From: Marivita sp041725935
GTDB lineage: Bacteria; Pseudomonadota; Alphaproteobacteria; Rhodobacterales; Rhodobacteraceae
Length of the DNA stretch: 64,000 bases
Direction: 5' to 3'
NCBI GenBank assembly: GCA_041725935.1
Contig: JBGRQD010000001.1
Span: forward strand, 62,001 to 126,000
Each line of letters starts with the position of its first letter. The first letter of the stretch is position 1. The notes under the pieces are model-generated. The model was not told the DNA's origin. It did no database searches and was given only the letters and a program-made list of their open reading frames with translations. Both the position numbers and the translations under genes were made by a program. Shown one piece after another: positions 44,055 to 53,249 of the stretch.

Positions 44055-44678
44055 ATGTCCGACGCAGAGCAGCCGCAGATCTACCTGATCACACCACCCG
44101 AGATCGAACTCAGCCATTTCCCGACCGATCTGGCCCGCGTGCTGGACACGACCGCGATCGCCTGCCTGCGCCTGTCGCTGGCCAGCCGCGACGAGGACCT
44201 GATCCTGCGCGCCGCCGATGCCGTGCGCGAGGTGGCGCACCGGTTCGACGTGGCGCTGGTGATCGACACCCATGTGGTTCTGGCCCAGCGGCTGGGCCTT
44301 GACGGCGTGCACCTGACCGACGGCGCGCGATCGGTGCGCATGGCGCGCAAGGAACTGGGCGAGGACGCCATCGTCGGTGCGTTCTGCGGCCAGTTGCGCC
44401 ATGACGGGATAAGCGCCGGTGAGGCGGGCGCCGATTACGTCAGCTTCGGTCCCGTGTGCACAACCGCGCTGGGTGACGGGTCGCGCGCCGAAGAAGAACT
44501 GTTCGAATGGTGGTCCGAGATGATCGAGATCCCCGTGGTCGCCGAAGGCGGGCTCGATGCCGAGATCATCCGCCGCCTTGCGCCGATGACCGATTTCTTC
44601 GGCATCGGCGAAGAGATCTGGCGCAGCGAGGACCCGGTGGCCGCTCTGAAAGGGCTGACGGCCGCGATGGCTGGCTGA
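44055..44678 (+). CDS. thiE: Thiamine phosphate synthase family protein
   Basis: 207 residues from the ATG at 44055 (AAGGAAGGGG upstream). The TIM-barrel pattern includes LVIDTHVVLAQRLGLDGVHLTDG, ADYVSFGPVC and VVAEGGLD. The phosphate-binding GPxxxT stretch is GPVCTTALGDGS rather than the usual GPIFPTxTK, so it is a divergent ThiE or TenI-like member. No TPP riboswitch or other thi gene is present. Confidence in the family is good; in the reaction, moderate. Confidence 0.78.
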   Translation: MSDAEQPQIYLITPPEIELSHFPTDLARVLDTTAIACLRLSLASRDEDLILRAADAVREVAHRFDVALVIDTHVVLAQRLGLDGVHLTDGARSVRMARKELGEDAIVGAFCGQLRHDGISAGEAGADYVSFGPVCTTALGDGSRAEEELFEWWSEMIEIPVVAEGGLDAEIIRRLAPMTDFFGIGEEIWRSEDPVAALKGLTAAMAG

Positions 44679-44685
44679 CGGATCA

Positions 44686-44752
44686 GAGGGGGCTGTCTGC
44701 CCCCTCGGCGCATGCGCGCCTCACCCCCGAAAGTATTTCTCAACCAGAGAAG
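44686..44752 (+). terminator. thiE terminator of the Rhodobacteraceae hairpin/GTATTT type
   Basis: GAGGGGGC / GCCCCCTC (44686-44706, loop TGTCT) is followed by a small GGCGC hairpin and the conserved-looking CCCCCGAAAGTATTT...CCAGAGAAG tail. This layout recurs at gene ends in the family. Confidence 0.75.
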
Positions 44753-44829
44753 TAACGAAGCGTTAACCTTAACGCGTCATCCTGCAAAGGCGGTACAGGC
44801 GGAAGCGCCGATGACCGTAACCGGAGAAG

Positions 44830-44852
44830 CCCCCTGCCACAAATGCAGGGGG
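44830..44852. terminator. Extra hairpin between convergent terminator elements
   Basis: CCCCCTGC and GCAGGGGG form an 8-bp stem around CACAAAT, midway between the two converging elements. Role unknown. Confidence 0.5.
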
Positions 44853-44868
44853 TGGACCCGGCCCATAT

Positions 44869-44916
44869 CTTCTCTGGTTCACAAATACTTCGGGGGTTTG
44901 GGGGCAGCGCCCCCAA
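44869..44916 (-). terminator. Terminator of the SYLF-lipoprotein gene, inverted copy of the thiE element
   Basis: On the minus strand TTGGGGGC / GCCCCCAA (44898-44916) is followed by CCCCCGAAGTATTT and ACCAGAGAAG (44869-44896), an inverted near-copy of 44724-44752. Confidence 0.75.
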
Positions 44917-44924
44917 TCGTCGGA

Positions 44925-45482
44925 TCAGGGAATGATCCGCGTGTATTTCACGCCTTCCAGCGTTGCGCCAATCCGCAATCCCGCCTGACCGAAGATCACC
45001 GCGATCACCGGCGACAGCGACGTGGTGGTCTCGGCCGCGATGGTCTCGCCGCCTTCGGGGATCGCGTATTGGATATTGGCACCTGCGGCCCAACCCGGCG
45101 AGCGGCGGAAATTCATCAAGGCATCTTCGGTCATGAAGAACAGAACATGGGCGTATTGCTGCGCGCCGATCTGCAATCCCGCACTGGCGCGCGTCGTGGA
45201 ATAATAATCCACGGTTACGCCGCTGACTCGCAACGCGCCGCGCCCGAAGGCACCGCCGATACCAAGGCCCGCTTCGGTCACCAGCGGCATGACCAGGAGG
45301 CCGTTGGCGTTGCCCGCAAGGCCCTGGGTGCCGGGAAAGCGGCGGTACATCTCGGCCAAAGTCGCATCGACCCGCGCGTCGATCCGGGCACCCCCATTGC
45401 CGCCAACGGCGTTGTTACAGGCACCCAGTAGAAAAGTGCCGCCAAGGCCCAGGGCCAGTTCGCGTCGTGTCAGGGATATCAT
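44925..45482 (-). CDS. SYLF/YSC84-domain lipoprotein
   Basis: 185 residues. A twin-arginine-like start (TRRELALGLGGTFLLGAC) ends in a lipobox with Cys22, so export by Tat and lipidation are plausible. The SYLF lipid-binding domain follows (GLLVMPLVTEAGLGIGGAFGRGAL, YYSTTRASAGLQIGAQQYA). Such proteins bind phospholipids; the bacterial role is unknown. The ATG at 45482 is chosen for the signal peptide. Confidence 0.87.
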   Translation of the reverse strand: MISLTRRELALGLGGTFLLGACNNAVGGNGGARIDARVDATLAEMYRRFPGTQGLAGNANGLLVMPLVTEAGLGIGGAFGRGALRVSGVTVDYYSTTRASAGLQIGAQQYAHVLFFMTEDALMNFRRSPGWAAGANIQYAIPEGGETIAAETTTSLSPVIAVIFGQAGLRIGATLEGVKYTRIIP

Positions 45483-45656
45483 GGTCTCTGCTCTTTCTTT
45501 GCCGATGCCTCTGAAATTTCGGCTGTTCCGCCGATTATGGAGCAGTATAGCCGCAGAGCGCGCTTCTGTCACCAAGGATAGATCACCATAGGCGGCGCAC
45601 CGCTATCGGTTGACGTAAGCCCGGGCAGGAGGCCGTCCGGCGATGCAGACGCGTAG

Positions 45657-45674
45657 GCCGGGCTTCAGCCCGGC
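45657..45674 (-). terminator. hemB: Hairpin downstream of hemB
   Basis: GCCGGGC TTCA GCCCGGC is a perfect 7-bp hairpin 7 bases after the hemB stop codon. The flanking GTAGGCCGGGCTTCAGCC resembles a repeat common in proteobacterial spacers. The remaining sequence from 45483 to 45656 shows no gene. Confidence 0.65.
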
Positions 45675-45681
45675 ACGCCGG

Positions 45682-46683
45682 TTACCGGTTCAGCACCCGC
45701 GCCGCAGCAGGGGCGAAATAGGTCAGCACCCCGTCACAGCCCGCGCGTTTGAACGCCATGAGGCTTTCCAGCATCACCCGGTCGTGATCCAGCCAGCCGC
45801 GCTCGGCGGCACCGGCAAGCATCGCGTATTCACCCGACACCTGGTAGGCAAAGGTCGGCACGCCGAACATGTCTTTCGTGCGGCGGCAGATGTCGAGATA
45901 GGGCATGCCCGGCTTGATCATCACCATGTCGGCGCCCTCGGACAGGTCGCGTGCGACCAGCCGCATCGCTTCGTCGGAATTGCCGGGGTCCATCTGGTAG
46001 CCCTTCTTGTCGCCCTTGAACGCGCCCGAGGCCCCGACGGCATCGCGGAAGGGCCCGTAAAAGGCACTGGCGTATTTCGCGGCATAGCTGAGGATCGCGA
46101 CGTTCGAAAACCCTTCGCCCTCCAACGCACCGCGCATTGCGGCGATGCGGCTGTCCATCATGTCCGATGGGCCGATGATGTCTGACCCGGCGCGCGCCTG
46201 GCTCAGCGTCTGTTTGACCAGCGCCTCGACCGTGCGGTCATTCTCGATATAGCCATCCGCGTCCATGTAGCCGTCATGGCCGGTGATGTTGTAGGGGTCG
46301 AGCGCGACATCGGTCATCACCACCATGTCGGGCACCGCGTCCTTGATCGCGCGGGTGGAGCGGTTCGACAGGTTTTCGGGGTTCCACGCCTCGGCGCAAT
46401 CCTCGGTCTTGAGCGCGGGATCGGTGAAGGGAAAGAGGCAGATCGCCGGGATGCCTAGCGCATGGGCCTCGCGCGCGGCCTCGACGACCTTGTCGATCGA
46501 TCGGCGCACCACACCCGGCATCGACGCCACAGGCTCCTCGATCCCCTCGCCATCGCGCACAAAGACCGGCCAGATGAAATCATCCGGTGTCAGCGTGTTC
46601 TCGCGCACCATGGCGCGCAGACCTTCGCTGCGGCGCAAACGGCGCAAACGTGTAGCGGGAAAAGCGGGGGTGATCGGTTTCAT
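45682..46683 (-). CDS. hemB: Delta-aminolevulinic acid dehydratase
   Basis: 333 residues. It joins two 5-aminolevulinate molecules into porphobilinogen for haem and other tetrapyrroles. Schiff-base lysines lie in MVMIKPGMPYLD and SYAAKYASAFYGPFRD. The metal loop reads VALDPYNITGHDGYMD, with Asp in place of the zinc-binding cysteines, so this is the Mg/K-type enzyme usual in alphaproteobacteria. The ATG at 46683 fits the family start. Confidence 0.97.
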   Translation of the reverse strand: MKPITPAFPATRLRRLRRSEGLRAMVRENTLTPDDFIWPVFVRDGEGIEEPVASMPGVVRRSIDKVVEAAREAHALGIPAICLFPFTDPALKTEDCAEAWNPENLSNRSTRAIKDAVPDMVVMTDVALDPYNITGHDGYMDADGYIENDRTVEALVKQTLSQARAGSDIIGPSDMMDSRIAAMRGALEGEGFSNVAILSYAAKYASAFYGPFRDAVGASGAFKGDKKGYQMDPGNSDEAMRLVARDLSEGADMVMIKPGMPYLDICRRTKDMFGVPTFAYQVSGEYAMLAGAAERGWLDHDRVMLESLMAFKRAGCDGVLTYFAPAAARVLNR

Positions 46684-46821
46684 GGCGGCGGTCCTTGTCT
46701 TTGCGGTGATTGGGTGGCATGGAATGACCGCTGGAACAAGGCCTGCCACACGCAAAGGCCGCGCGAACAAGGGATTACGGGCACCTTGGATTGGTACTCA
46801 ACCGTCTTTGAACTGATCGAC

Positions 46822-47313
46822 ATGCGGTCCTTTTCCAATCTCTGGTTCTGGATCGCGCTTGCCGTGGTCTGGTCCTCCGCCAGCCATTGGGTTCTGGGCG
46901 TGCCGTTTGACATGGTCAGCCGTGCGCGGCGCAAGGGCGGATCCGCGGTCGAGGATCTGACCGATCTGCTGCGCATCAACACCTCGCGGCTCCTGTATAT
47001 CGCGGACGAGGCGGGGCTTTGGGTGATCGGCGCCGGGACGTTCTTTCTGACCGGGTTTGCGGTGCTGGGCTGGGTCTACTGGGTCGAGATCGCACAGGCG
47101 CTGTTCCTGCTGGGCTTTCCCATGGCGCTGGTCAGCCTGCTGAGCGTCCATACGGCACGGGCGCTGCATGAGAAGGATCACGACCTTGACGCGGTCTACA
47201 AGCGGCTGGGGCGGCACCGCCTGATCGTTCAGGCCACCGGAATGGTGTCGATCTTTATCACCGCGATGTGGGGAATGTATGTAAACCTCAGCATTGGTGT
47301 GCTTGGCGGTTGA
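46822..47313 (+). CDS. Conserved four-helix membrane protein of unknown function
   Basis: 163 residues from the ATG at 46822. Hydrophobic segments lie near residues 5-25, 65-85, 90-110 and 138-158. The SSASHWVLGVPFDMVSRARR stretch and HTARALHEKDHDLD look conserved within Rhodobacteraceae. There is no catalytic motif. It lies 33 bases upstream of mfd and is divergent from hemB. Confidence 0.75.
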   Translation: MRSFSNLWFWIALAVVWSSASHWVLGVPFDMVSRARRKGGSAVEDLTDLLRINTSRLLYIADEAGLWVIGAGTFFLTGFAVLGWVYWVEIAQALFLLGFPMALVSLLSVHTARALHEKDHDLDAVYKRLGRHRLIVQATGMVSIFITAMWGMYVNLSIGVLGG

Positions 47314-47346
47314 CGCGGCCTGCGCGGCGCGCCACATGACCGCGCT

Positions 47347-50300
47347 ATGAAGACATCCCAGCACATCACGATGGGCGGCGCGCCCGAGGGGTTCGATGCC
47401 CGACTGGTTCTGGCCGAGGCCGAAACCTCCGGCGGCGCGGTCTGCCACATTGCCCGCGATGACCGCCGTCTTGCCCAGATGCGCGACGCGCTGCGGCTCT
47501 TCGCGCCTGCCATGCCGGTTTTCGTCTTTCCCGGCTGGGATTGCCTGCCCTATGACCGGGTGTCCCCCAACCCCGAGATTTCGGCCACGCGCATGGCGAC
47601 ATTGGCGGCGCTGACCCACGGGATGCCAAGGCAATACGTTTTGCTGACCACCATGAGCGCCGCGACCCAGCGTGTGCCCGCCCGGGACGTGCTGCGCGAG
47701 GCGGCGTTTACCGCCAGCGTGGGGGGGCGCGTCAATGAAGAGGCGCTGCGCAATTTCCTGGTGCGCATGGGGTTTTCGCAGGCACCCACGGTGATGGAGC
47801 CCGGTGATTACGCCATTCGCGGCGGCATCATCGACATCTATCCGCCGGGCGATGGCGGGCCGGTGCGGCTGGATCTGTTCGGCGATGTGCTCGACGGCGC
47901 GCGGCGCTTTGATCCGGTGACACAGCGCACCACGGAAAAGCTGGATCTGGTGGAACTGGCCCCCGTGTCGGAGGTCATTCTGGACGAGGCCGCGATCACG
48001 CGGTTCCGGCAGAACTACCGCATCGAGTTCGGCGCGGCAGGCAGCGACGATCCCCTGTACGAGGCGGTCAGCGCGGGACGCAAGCAGGCCGGGATGGAGC
48101 ATTGGCTGCCGTTCTTCCACGCGCGTCTGGAAACGCTGTTCGATTACCTGCCCGGAGTGCCGATCACGCAGGACGATCAGGTCACGCCCGCGCGCCTGTC
48201 GCGCTGGGACGGGATCGTCGACCAGTACGAGACCCGCAAGGCAGCGCTGGCACAGAAGGCGCGGATGGACACGGTCTACAAGCCGGTATCGCCTGAACAG
48301 CTGTATATGGACGATGCCGCGTGGGTCGCGGCGCTTGGCGACCGTCGCGTGGTGCAGTTTCATCCGCTGCCGCAGGCTTCTGGCCCGCGCGTGGTGGATG
48401 CGGGAGGGCGTATCGGGCGCAGTTTCGCGCCAGAGCGCCAGCAGGAAAGCATAAGCCTTTTCAGTGCATTGGCGGACCATGTTCGCAAAAAGATGCAGGA
48501 TGGTCCCGTCGTCATCGCGTCCTACTCCGATGGCGCGCGAGAGCGTCTGTCTGGCCTGATCGAGGACGAAGGGCTCGCCGAGACAATACCCGTCACCGAC
48601 ATGACCCGCGTGGGCAGAAGCGGCCTGCATCTTGTTGTTTGGCCGCTGGAGCAGGGCTTCGAGGCACCGTGGGAAAAGGACACACGCCTGTCGGTCGTGT
48701 CCGAACAAGATGTCCTTGGCGACCGCCTGATCCGGTCCCCCAAGAAACGCCGCAAGGCCGAGAACTTCCTGACCGAGACGCAATCGCTGTCACCGGGCGA
48801 TCTGGTGGTGCATGTGGATCACGGCATCGGGCGCTATCTGGGGATGGAGGTGATCACCGCCGCCGGGGCGGCACATGAATGCCTCCTGCTGGAATATGCT
48901 GAAAGCTCAAAGCTTTACCTGCCGGTCGAGAACATCGAACTGCTGTCCCGCTACGGTCACGAGGAAGGCTTCCTCGACAAGCTGGGCGGTGGCGCATGGC
49001 AGGCCAAGAAGGCGCGGCTCAAGGAACGCATCCGCGAGATGGCGGACAAGCTGATCCGGGTTGCCGCCGAACGCGCGCTGCGCAAGGCCCCGATCATGGA
49101 CCCGCCGCCGGGCGCATGGGACAGTTTCTCGGCGCGATTCCCCTATCAGGAAACCGACGACCAGCTGCGCGCCATCGAGGACGTGATGGCCGACATGCAT
49201 TCGGGCCAGCCGATGGACCGGCTGATCTGCGGCGATGTGGGCTTCGGCAAGACCGAGGTCGCGATGCGCGCGGCCTTTGTCGCCGCCATGTCCGGCGTGC
49301 AGGTCGCGGTGATCGCGCCGACCACCTTGCTGGCCCGTCAGCATTACAAGAGCTTTGCCGAGCGCTTCCGCGGATTTCCTTTGGAAGTCAGGCCCTTGTC
49401 GCGCTTTGTTTCGGCCAGGGATGCACAGGTCACCAAGGACGGGTTGGCGCGCGGTACGGTCGATATCGTCATCGGCACCCACGCGCTTTTGGCCAAAGGC
49501 ATCCGGTTCCAGAACCTCGGCCTGCTCATCATCGACGAGGAACAGCATTTCGGCGTCGGCCACAAGGAGCGGCTCAAACAGTTGCGCACCGACATTCACG
49601 TGCTGACCCTGACCGCCACGCCGATCCCGCGCACGCTCCAACTGTCGCTGTCGGGTGTGCGCGATCTGAGCATCATCGGCACGCCGCCGGTGGACCGTCT
49701 GGCGATCCGCACCTATGTCAGCGAATTCGACGCAGTGACCATCCGAGAGGGTCTGTTGCGGGAACATTATCGCGGCGGGCAAAGCTTTTTCGTCGTCCCG
49801 CGCATCAGCGATCTGCCCGAGATCGAGGAATTCCTGCGCGACCAGATGCCCGAGCTGTCCTATGTCGTAGCCCATGGCCAGATGGCGGCGGGCGAACTCG
49901 ACACGCGGATGAACGCGTTTTACGACGGCAAGTATGACGTGCTGCTGGCGACCACCATCGTGGAATCCGGTCTGGATATCCCTACGGCCAACACGATGGT
50001 CATTCACCGCGCCGACATGTTCGGGCTGTCACAGCTCTACCAGATCCGGGGCCGGGTGGGGCGCTCCAAGACCCGTGCCTATGCCTATCTCACCACCAAA
50101 CCGCGCGCCAAGCTGACGCCCGCCGCAGAAAAGCGCCTGCGTGTGCTGGGCTCGCTCGACACGCTGGGGGCGGGGTTCACGCTGGCCAGCCAGGACCTCG
50201 ATATTCGCGGCGCGGGCAACCTGCTGGGCGAGGAGCAGTCTGGCCAGATGCGCGATGTGGGCTACGAGTTGTACCAGCAGATGCTGGAAGAGGCGATCGC

Positions 50301-50814
50301 CAAGATCCGCTCGGGCGAGATGGAAGGTCTGTCCGAAGCCGATGAGCAATGGGCGCCGCAGATCAATCTGGGCGTGCCGGTGTTGATCCCCGAGGAATAC
50401 GTGCCCGACCTCGACGTGCGGCTGGGCCTCTACCGTCGCTTGTCGTCACTCTCGACCAAGGTGGAACTCGAAGGCTTTGCCGCCGAGCTGATCGACCGTT
50501 TCGGCAAACTCCCGCGCGAGGTCAACACGCTCATGCTCGTGGTGCGGATCAAGGCGATGTGCAAGCGGGCAGGGATCGCCAAGCTGGATGGCGGGCCAAA
50601 GGGCGCGACGATCCAGTTCCACAAGGACAAGTTTGTGTCCCCCGAAGGTCTGGTGGAATTCATCCACGACCAGCGCGGCCTGGCCAAGGTGAAGGACAAC
50701 AAGATCGTCGTCCGCCGCGACTGGGCCAAGGATAGCGACAAGATCAAGGGCGCCTTTGCGATTGCGCAGGACTTGGCGAAGAAGGTCAAAGAGGCGCGGA
50801 CCGCCAAGGCCTGA
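47347..50814 (+). CDS. mfd: Transcription-repair coupling factor
   Basis: 1155 residues. It removes stalled RNA polymerase and recruits UvrA. The UvrB-like N-terminal domains, the RNA-polymerase-interaction domain (LSPGDLVVHVDHGIGRYLGM, near 480) and the helicase motor are seen: Walker A GDVGFGKTEVAMRAA, DEEQ box IIDEEQHFGVGHKE, motif TATPIPRTLQ, TTIVESGLDIPTANT and YQIRGRVGRS. A D7-type C-terminus follows. Length is normal. A paired-hairpin repeat begins right after the stop. Confidence 0.98.
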   Translation: MKTSQHITMGGAPEGFDARLVLAEAETSGGAVCHIARDDRRLAQMRDALRLFAPAMPVFVFPGWDCLPYDRVSPNPEISATRMATLAALTHGMPRQYVLLTTMSAATQRVPARDVLREAAFTASVGGRVNEEALRNFLVRMGFSQAPTVMEPGDYAIRGGIIDIYPPGDGGPVRLDLFGDVLDGARRFDPVTQRTTEKLDLVELAPVSEVILDEAAITRFRQNYRIEFGAAGSDDPLYEAVSAGRKQAGMEHWLPFFHARLETLFDYLPGVPITQDDQVTPARLSRWDGIVDQYETRKAALAQKARMDTVYKPVSPEQLYMDDAAWVAALGDRRVVQFHPLPQASGPRVVDAGGRIGRSFAPERQQESISLFSALADHVRKKMQDGPVVIASYSDGARERLSGLIEDEGLAETIPVTDMTRVGRSGLHLVVWPLEQGFEAPWEKDTRLSVVSEQDVLGDRLIRSPKKRRKAENFLTETQSLSPGDLVVHVDHGIGRYLGMEVITAAGAAHECLLLEYAESSKLYLPVENIELLSRYGHEEGFLDKLGGGAWQAKKARLKERIREMADKLIRVAAERALRKAPIMDPPPGAWDSFSARFPYQETDDQLRAIEDVMADMHSGQPMDRLICGDVGFGKTEVAMRAAFVAAMSGVQVAVIAPTTLLARQHYKSFAERFRGFPLEVRPLSRFVSARDAQVTKDGLARGTVDIVIGTHALLAKGIRFQNLGLLIIDEEQHFGVGHKERLKQLRTDIHVLTLTATPIPRTLQLSLSGVRDLSIIGTPPVDRLAIRTYVSEFDAVTIREGLLREHYRGGQSFFVVPRISDLPEIEEFLRDQMPELSYVVAHGQMAAGELDTRMNAFYDGKYDVLLATTIVESGLDIPTANTMVIHRADMFGLSQLYQIRGRVGRSKTRAYAYLTTKPRAKLTPAAEKRLRVLGSLDTLGAGFTLASQDLDIRGAGNLLGEEQSGQMRDVGYELYQQMLEEAIAKIRSGEMEGLSEADEQWAPQINLGVPVLIPEEYVPDLDVRLGLYRRLSSLSTKVELEGFAAELIDRFGKLPREVNTLMLVVRIKAMCKRAGIAKLDGGPKGATIQFHKDKFVSPEGLVEFIHDQRGLAKVKDNKIVVRRDWAKDSDKIKGAFAIAQDLAKKVKEARTAKA

Positions 50815-50816
50815 GG

Positions 50817-50855
50817 CTTTCCGTCAACGGAAAGCGGCGATGCGTTAACGCATCG
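50817..50855. repeat. Paired-hairpin intergenic element, copy B
   Basis: CTTTCCGTCAACGGAAAG (50817-50834) and the perfect palindrome CGATGCGTTAACGCATCG (50838-50855) lie just 3 bases past the mfd stop, between mfd and tRNA-Gly. It matches copy A at 23626 with two differences. Confidence 0.85.
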
Positions 50856-50876
50856 TGCGCGCGCGGGTGGGGAGGT

Positions 50877-50950
50877 TGGAGCGGGTAACGGGAATCGAAC
50901 CCGTACCTTAAGCTTGGGAAGCTCGCGTGATACCTTTTCACCATACCCGC
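50877..50950 (-). tRNA. tRNA-Gly (anticodon CCC)
   Basis: A 74-base minus-strand cloverleaf: acceptor GCGGGTA / TACCCGC, anticodon loop TTCCCAA, T-arm ACGGGTTCGATTCCCGT, discriminator T and encoded CCA. The anticodon stem CGAGC / GCTTA has an outer C-A mismatch and a G-U pair. Confidence 0.92.
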
Positions 50951-51119
50951 GCTCTGGTCGGTGGAGATACGCCGCGACCTGATCGGCGTCAAGATCGCTC
51001 CACGCCTTGCCGCACGGTTAGCCCGCAGAGAAGCTTCGATCCGCGTGCCGCCGGGAACGATCCGATCCAGGGCGCGTTGCCTGACCAACGAAACCAACAT
51101 GTATGGAATCAAGGTCAGA

Positions 51120-52496
51120 ATGTCGAAAATGGAAACCATCAACCCCGCCACCGAAACCCCAATCGCCAGCTACGAGGTCATGAACCCGTCCACTGCGGTG
51201 GCCAAGGTCGAATCCTGCCACGCGGCGTATCTGGACTGGCGGCAGATGACGCATCGCGACCGCGCACCCTACCTGACCAAGATCGCCGACGCGCTCCGCA
51301 GCCATGCCGATGAATTGGCCGAACTGATGACCCGCGAGGTGGGCAAGCTGTACCGTGACGGCAAGACCGAGGTCGAACTGTGCGCGCAGATTTTCGAATA
51401 CACCGCCGAACACGGCCCTGCCGAACTCGCCGATGAAACCCGCACCCATGCGGGCGGTGAAAAGTCGGGGCTCGTCACCTTCAGCCCCATCGGCGTGATC
51501 TACTCCATCCAACCGTGGAACTTTCCGCTCTACCAGCCGGTGCGCGTGCTGGCGGCGAACCTGATGGCAGGCAATGGTGTGGTGCTGAAACACGCGTCGA
51601 TCTGCACGGGCAGCGGTCTGCGCCTGCGCGAGATCTGTGTCGAGGCGGGTCTGCCCGAAGACCTGTTCCAGGTGGTGGTGATCGACCACGACACCTCGGA
51701 CAAGCTGATCGAACACAAACTTGTGCGCGGCGTGACGATGACGGGCAGCGACGCCGCGGGCAGCCACATCGGCGCGCTGGCCAGCAAACACCTCAAGAAG
51801 ACGGTTCTCGAACTGGGGTCGAACGATGCCTACCTCGTACTGGAAAAAGCCGATGTCGAACTGGCGGTCAAGACCAGCGTCATGGGGCGGATCTTCAACA
51901 ACGGGGAAACCTGTGTCTCGGCCAAGCGCTTTGTCGTGACCGACGCGGTGTACGACGCCTTTGTCGGGGCCTTTGTCGACCAGATGAAGGCGATCAAAGT
52001 GGGCGATCCGATGGACGACGACACCAAGCTTGGACCGCTTTCCAGCCAGGAGCAGTTCGATACCGTGGCGGAGCAGGTGAAGGACAGTGTCGCCAAGGGG
52101 GCGACCCTGCTGTGCGGCGGCGACGCGCCCGACCAAGACGGGTTCTATTACCCCGCCACCGTACTGGCCGATGTAAAGCCCGGCATGCCCGCCTATGACG
52201 ATGAAATCTTCGGCCCCGTGGCCGCCGTGATCCGCGCCAAGGATGACGAGGACGCGATGCGCATTGCCAATGACAGCCGTTACGGGCTGGGCGGTGGCAT
52301 CTTCTGTCAGGACGAAGAGCACGCGGTGAAACTGGCCCGCGATCACTTTGACACCGGCATGGTGCGGATCAACAGCTTTGGCGCGGCGGACCCGAACATG
52401 CCGTTCGGCGGCGTCAAGGACTCGGGCTACGGCCGCGAACATGGTGGGTTCGGGATGAAGGAGTTCGTGAACATCAAGGCGATCTTCCGTCCCTGA
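51120..52496 (+). CDS. Aldehyde dehydrogenase, succinate-semialdehyde-type
   Basis: 458 residues from the ATG at 51120 (AAGG upstream; a start nine bases later is also possible). The NAD(P)-dependent ALDH motifs are the substrate/cofactor loop SIQPWNFPLYQPVR, catalytic Glu in VLELGSNDAYLVL and catalytic Cys in NNGETCVSAKRF, followed by EIFGPVAAV. The LELGSND and NNGETC variants resemble the short YneI/Sad-type succinate-semialdehyde dehydrogenases. The exact substrate is inferred. Confidence 0.87.
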   Translation: MSKMETINPATETPIASYEVMNPSTAVAKVESCHAAYLDWRQMTHRDRAPYLTKIADALRSHADELAELMTREVGKLYRDGKTEVELCAQIFEYTAEHGPAELADETRTHAGGEKSGLVTFSPIGVIYSIQPWNFPLYQPVRVLAANLMAGNGVVLKHASICTGSGLRLREICVEAGLPEDLFQVVVIDHDTSDKLIEHKLVRGVTMTGSDAAGSHIGALASKHLKKTVLELGSNDAYLVLEKADVELAVKTSVMGRIFNNGETCVSAKRFVVTDAVYDAFVGAFVDQMKAIKVGDPMDDDTKLGPLSSQEQFDTVAEQVKDSVAKGATLLCGGDAPDQDGFYYPATVLADVKPGMPAYDDEIFGPVAAVIRAKDDEDAMRIANDSRYGLGGGIFCQDEEHAVKLARDHFDTGMVRINSFGAADPNMPFGGVKDSGYGREHGGFGMKEFVNIKAIFRP

Positions 52497-52526
52497 ACCG
52501 ACCCCTCCCATCTGAAAGGACATATC

Positions 52527-53123
52527 ATGAATATTCTCGTCGCCGGGGCCACCGGCAAAACAGGCCTGCGCCTGACCCAAACCCTTTTGGCCAATGGCCA
52601 CCACCCGATTGCACTGGTGCGCGACAGCTCGGACACCTCGGACCTGCCCAACGGCACCGAGACGCGCCACGGCGATCTGACCGACCTGCAACCGGGCGTC
52701 TGCGATGGCTGTGACGTGGTGGTCTTTGCCGCCGGATCGGGGGCCGACACCGGGCCGGAGATGACCGAGGCGGTTGATTGCGACGGTGCCAAGCGGCTGG
52801 TCGATCTGGCGAAGGCCGCGGGCGTGGCGCGCTTTGTCATGCTCAGCAGCGTCGGCGCGGGCAACCCCGACCTCGACAGTGATCTGGGGCCCTACCTGAT
52901 GGCCAAGCATGAGGCTGACGAACACCTCAAGGCGTCAGGGCTGGACTTTGCCATCCTGCGGCCAGTGGCGCTGACCGAGGCCGACGGCACCCGTGACATC
53001 GTCTACGGCGATGCCGTTGACATGCAGGGCAAGGCCGCCCGGGGCGACGTGGCCTACGTGCTGGCGCAGGCGGTGGATGACCCGGAATGGCGCGGCAAGA
53101 CGCTGCGGATGGCGTCGGCGTGA
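52527..53123 (+). CDS. NAD(P)-binding SDR-like protein (YhfK/atypical SDR5 type)
   Basis: 198 residues. The N-terminal Rossmann motif is VAGATGKTGLRLTQTLL (residues 4-20), with GDLTDLQPGVCDGCDVVVFAAGS and RFVMLSSVGAGNPD further on. It lacks the YxxxK of classical short-chain dehydrogenases, as usual for this atypical group. It is probably a nucleotide-binding oxidoreductase or regulator. It follows the aldehyde dehydrogenase by 30 bases and may be co-transcribed. Confidence 0.83.
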   Translation: MNILVAGATGKTGLRLTQTLLANGHHPIALVRDSSDTSDLPNGTETRHGDLTDLQPGVCDGCDVVVFAAGSGADTGPEMTEAVDCDGAKRLVDLAKAAGVARFVMLSSVGAGNPDLDSDLGPYLMAKHEADEHLKASGLDFAILRPVALTEADGTRDIVYGDAVDMQGKAARGDVAYVLAQAVDDPEWRGKTLRMASA

Positions 53124-53249
53124 GTGTGGGGTGCGTGCTTCGGTGCGCACCTTTTTCAAACCCTACATTTTGAATAAAAATATTAAAAATAGTTGACAGC
53201 CCAAGCTTAACTGCGCACGTTTTTTAGCATTTTAATGGAGGATTTTTTT

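Noticed and set aside
44055..44678. TPP riboswitch control of thiE
   Set aside because: The 132-base spacer upstream of thiE contains no recognisable TPP-box sequences.
44755..44775. CtrA site between thiE and the SYLF gene
   Set aside because: The two TTAA motifs are only 2 bases apart and lie between convergent terminators, not at a promoter.
46798..48783. 661-codon minus-strand open frame
   Set aside because: It is antisense to mfd and the upstream membrane protein, with no domain or ribosome site.
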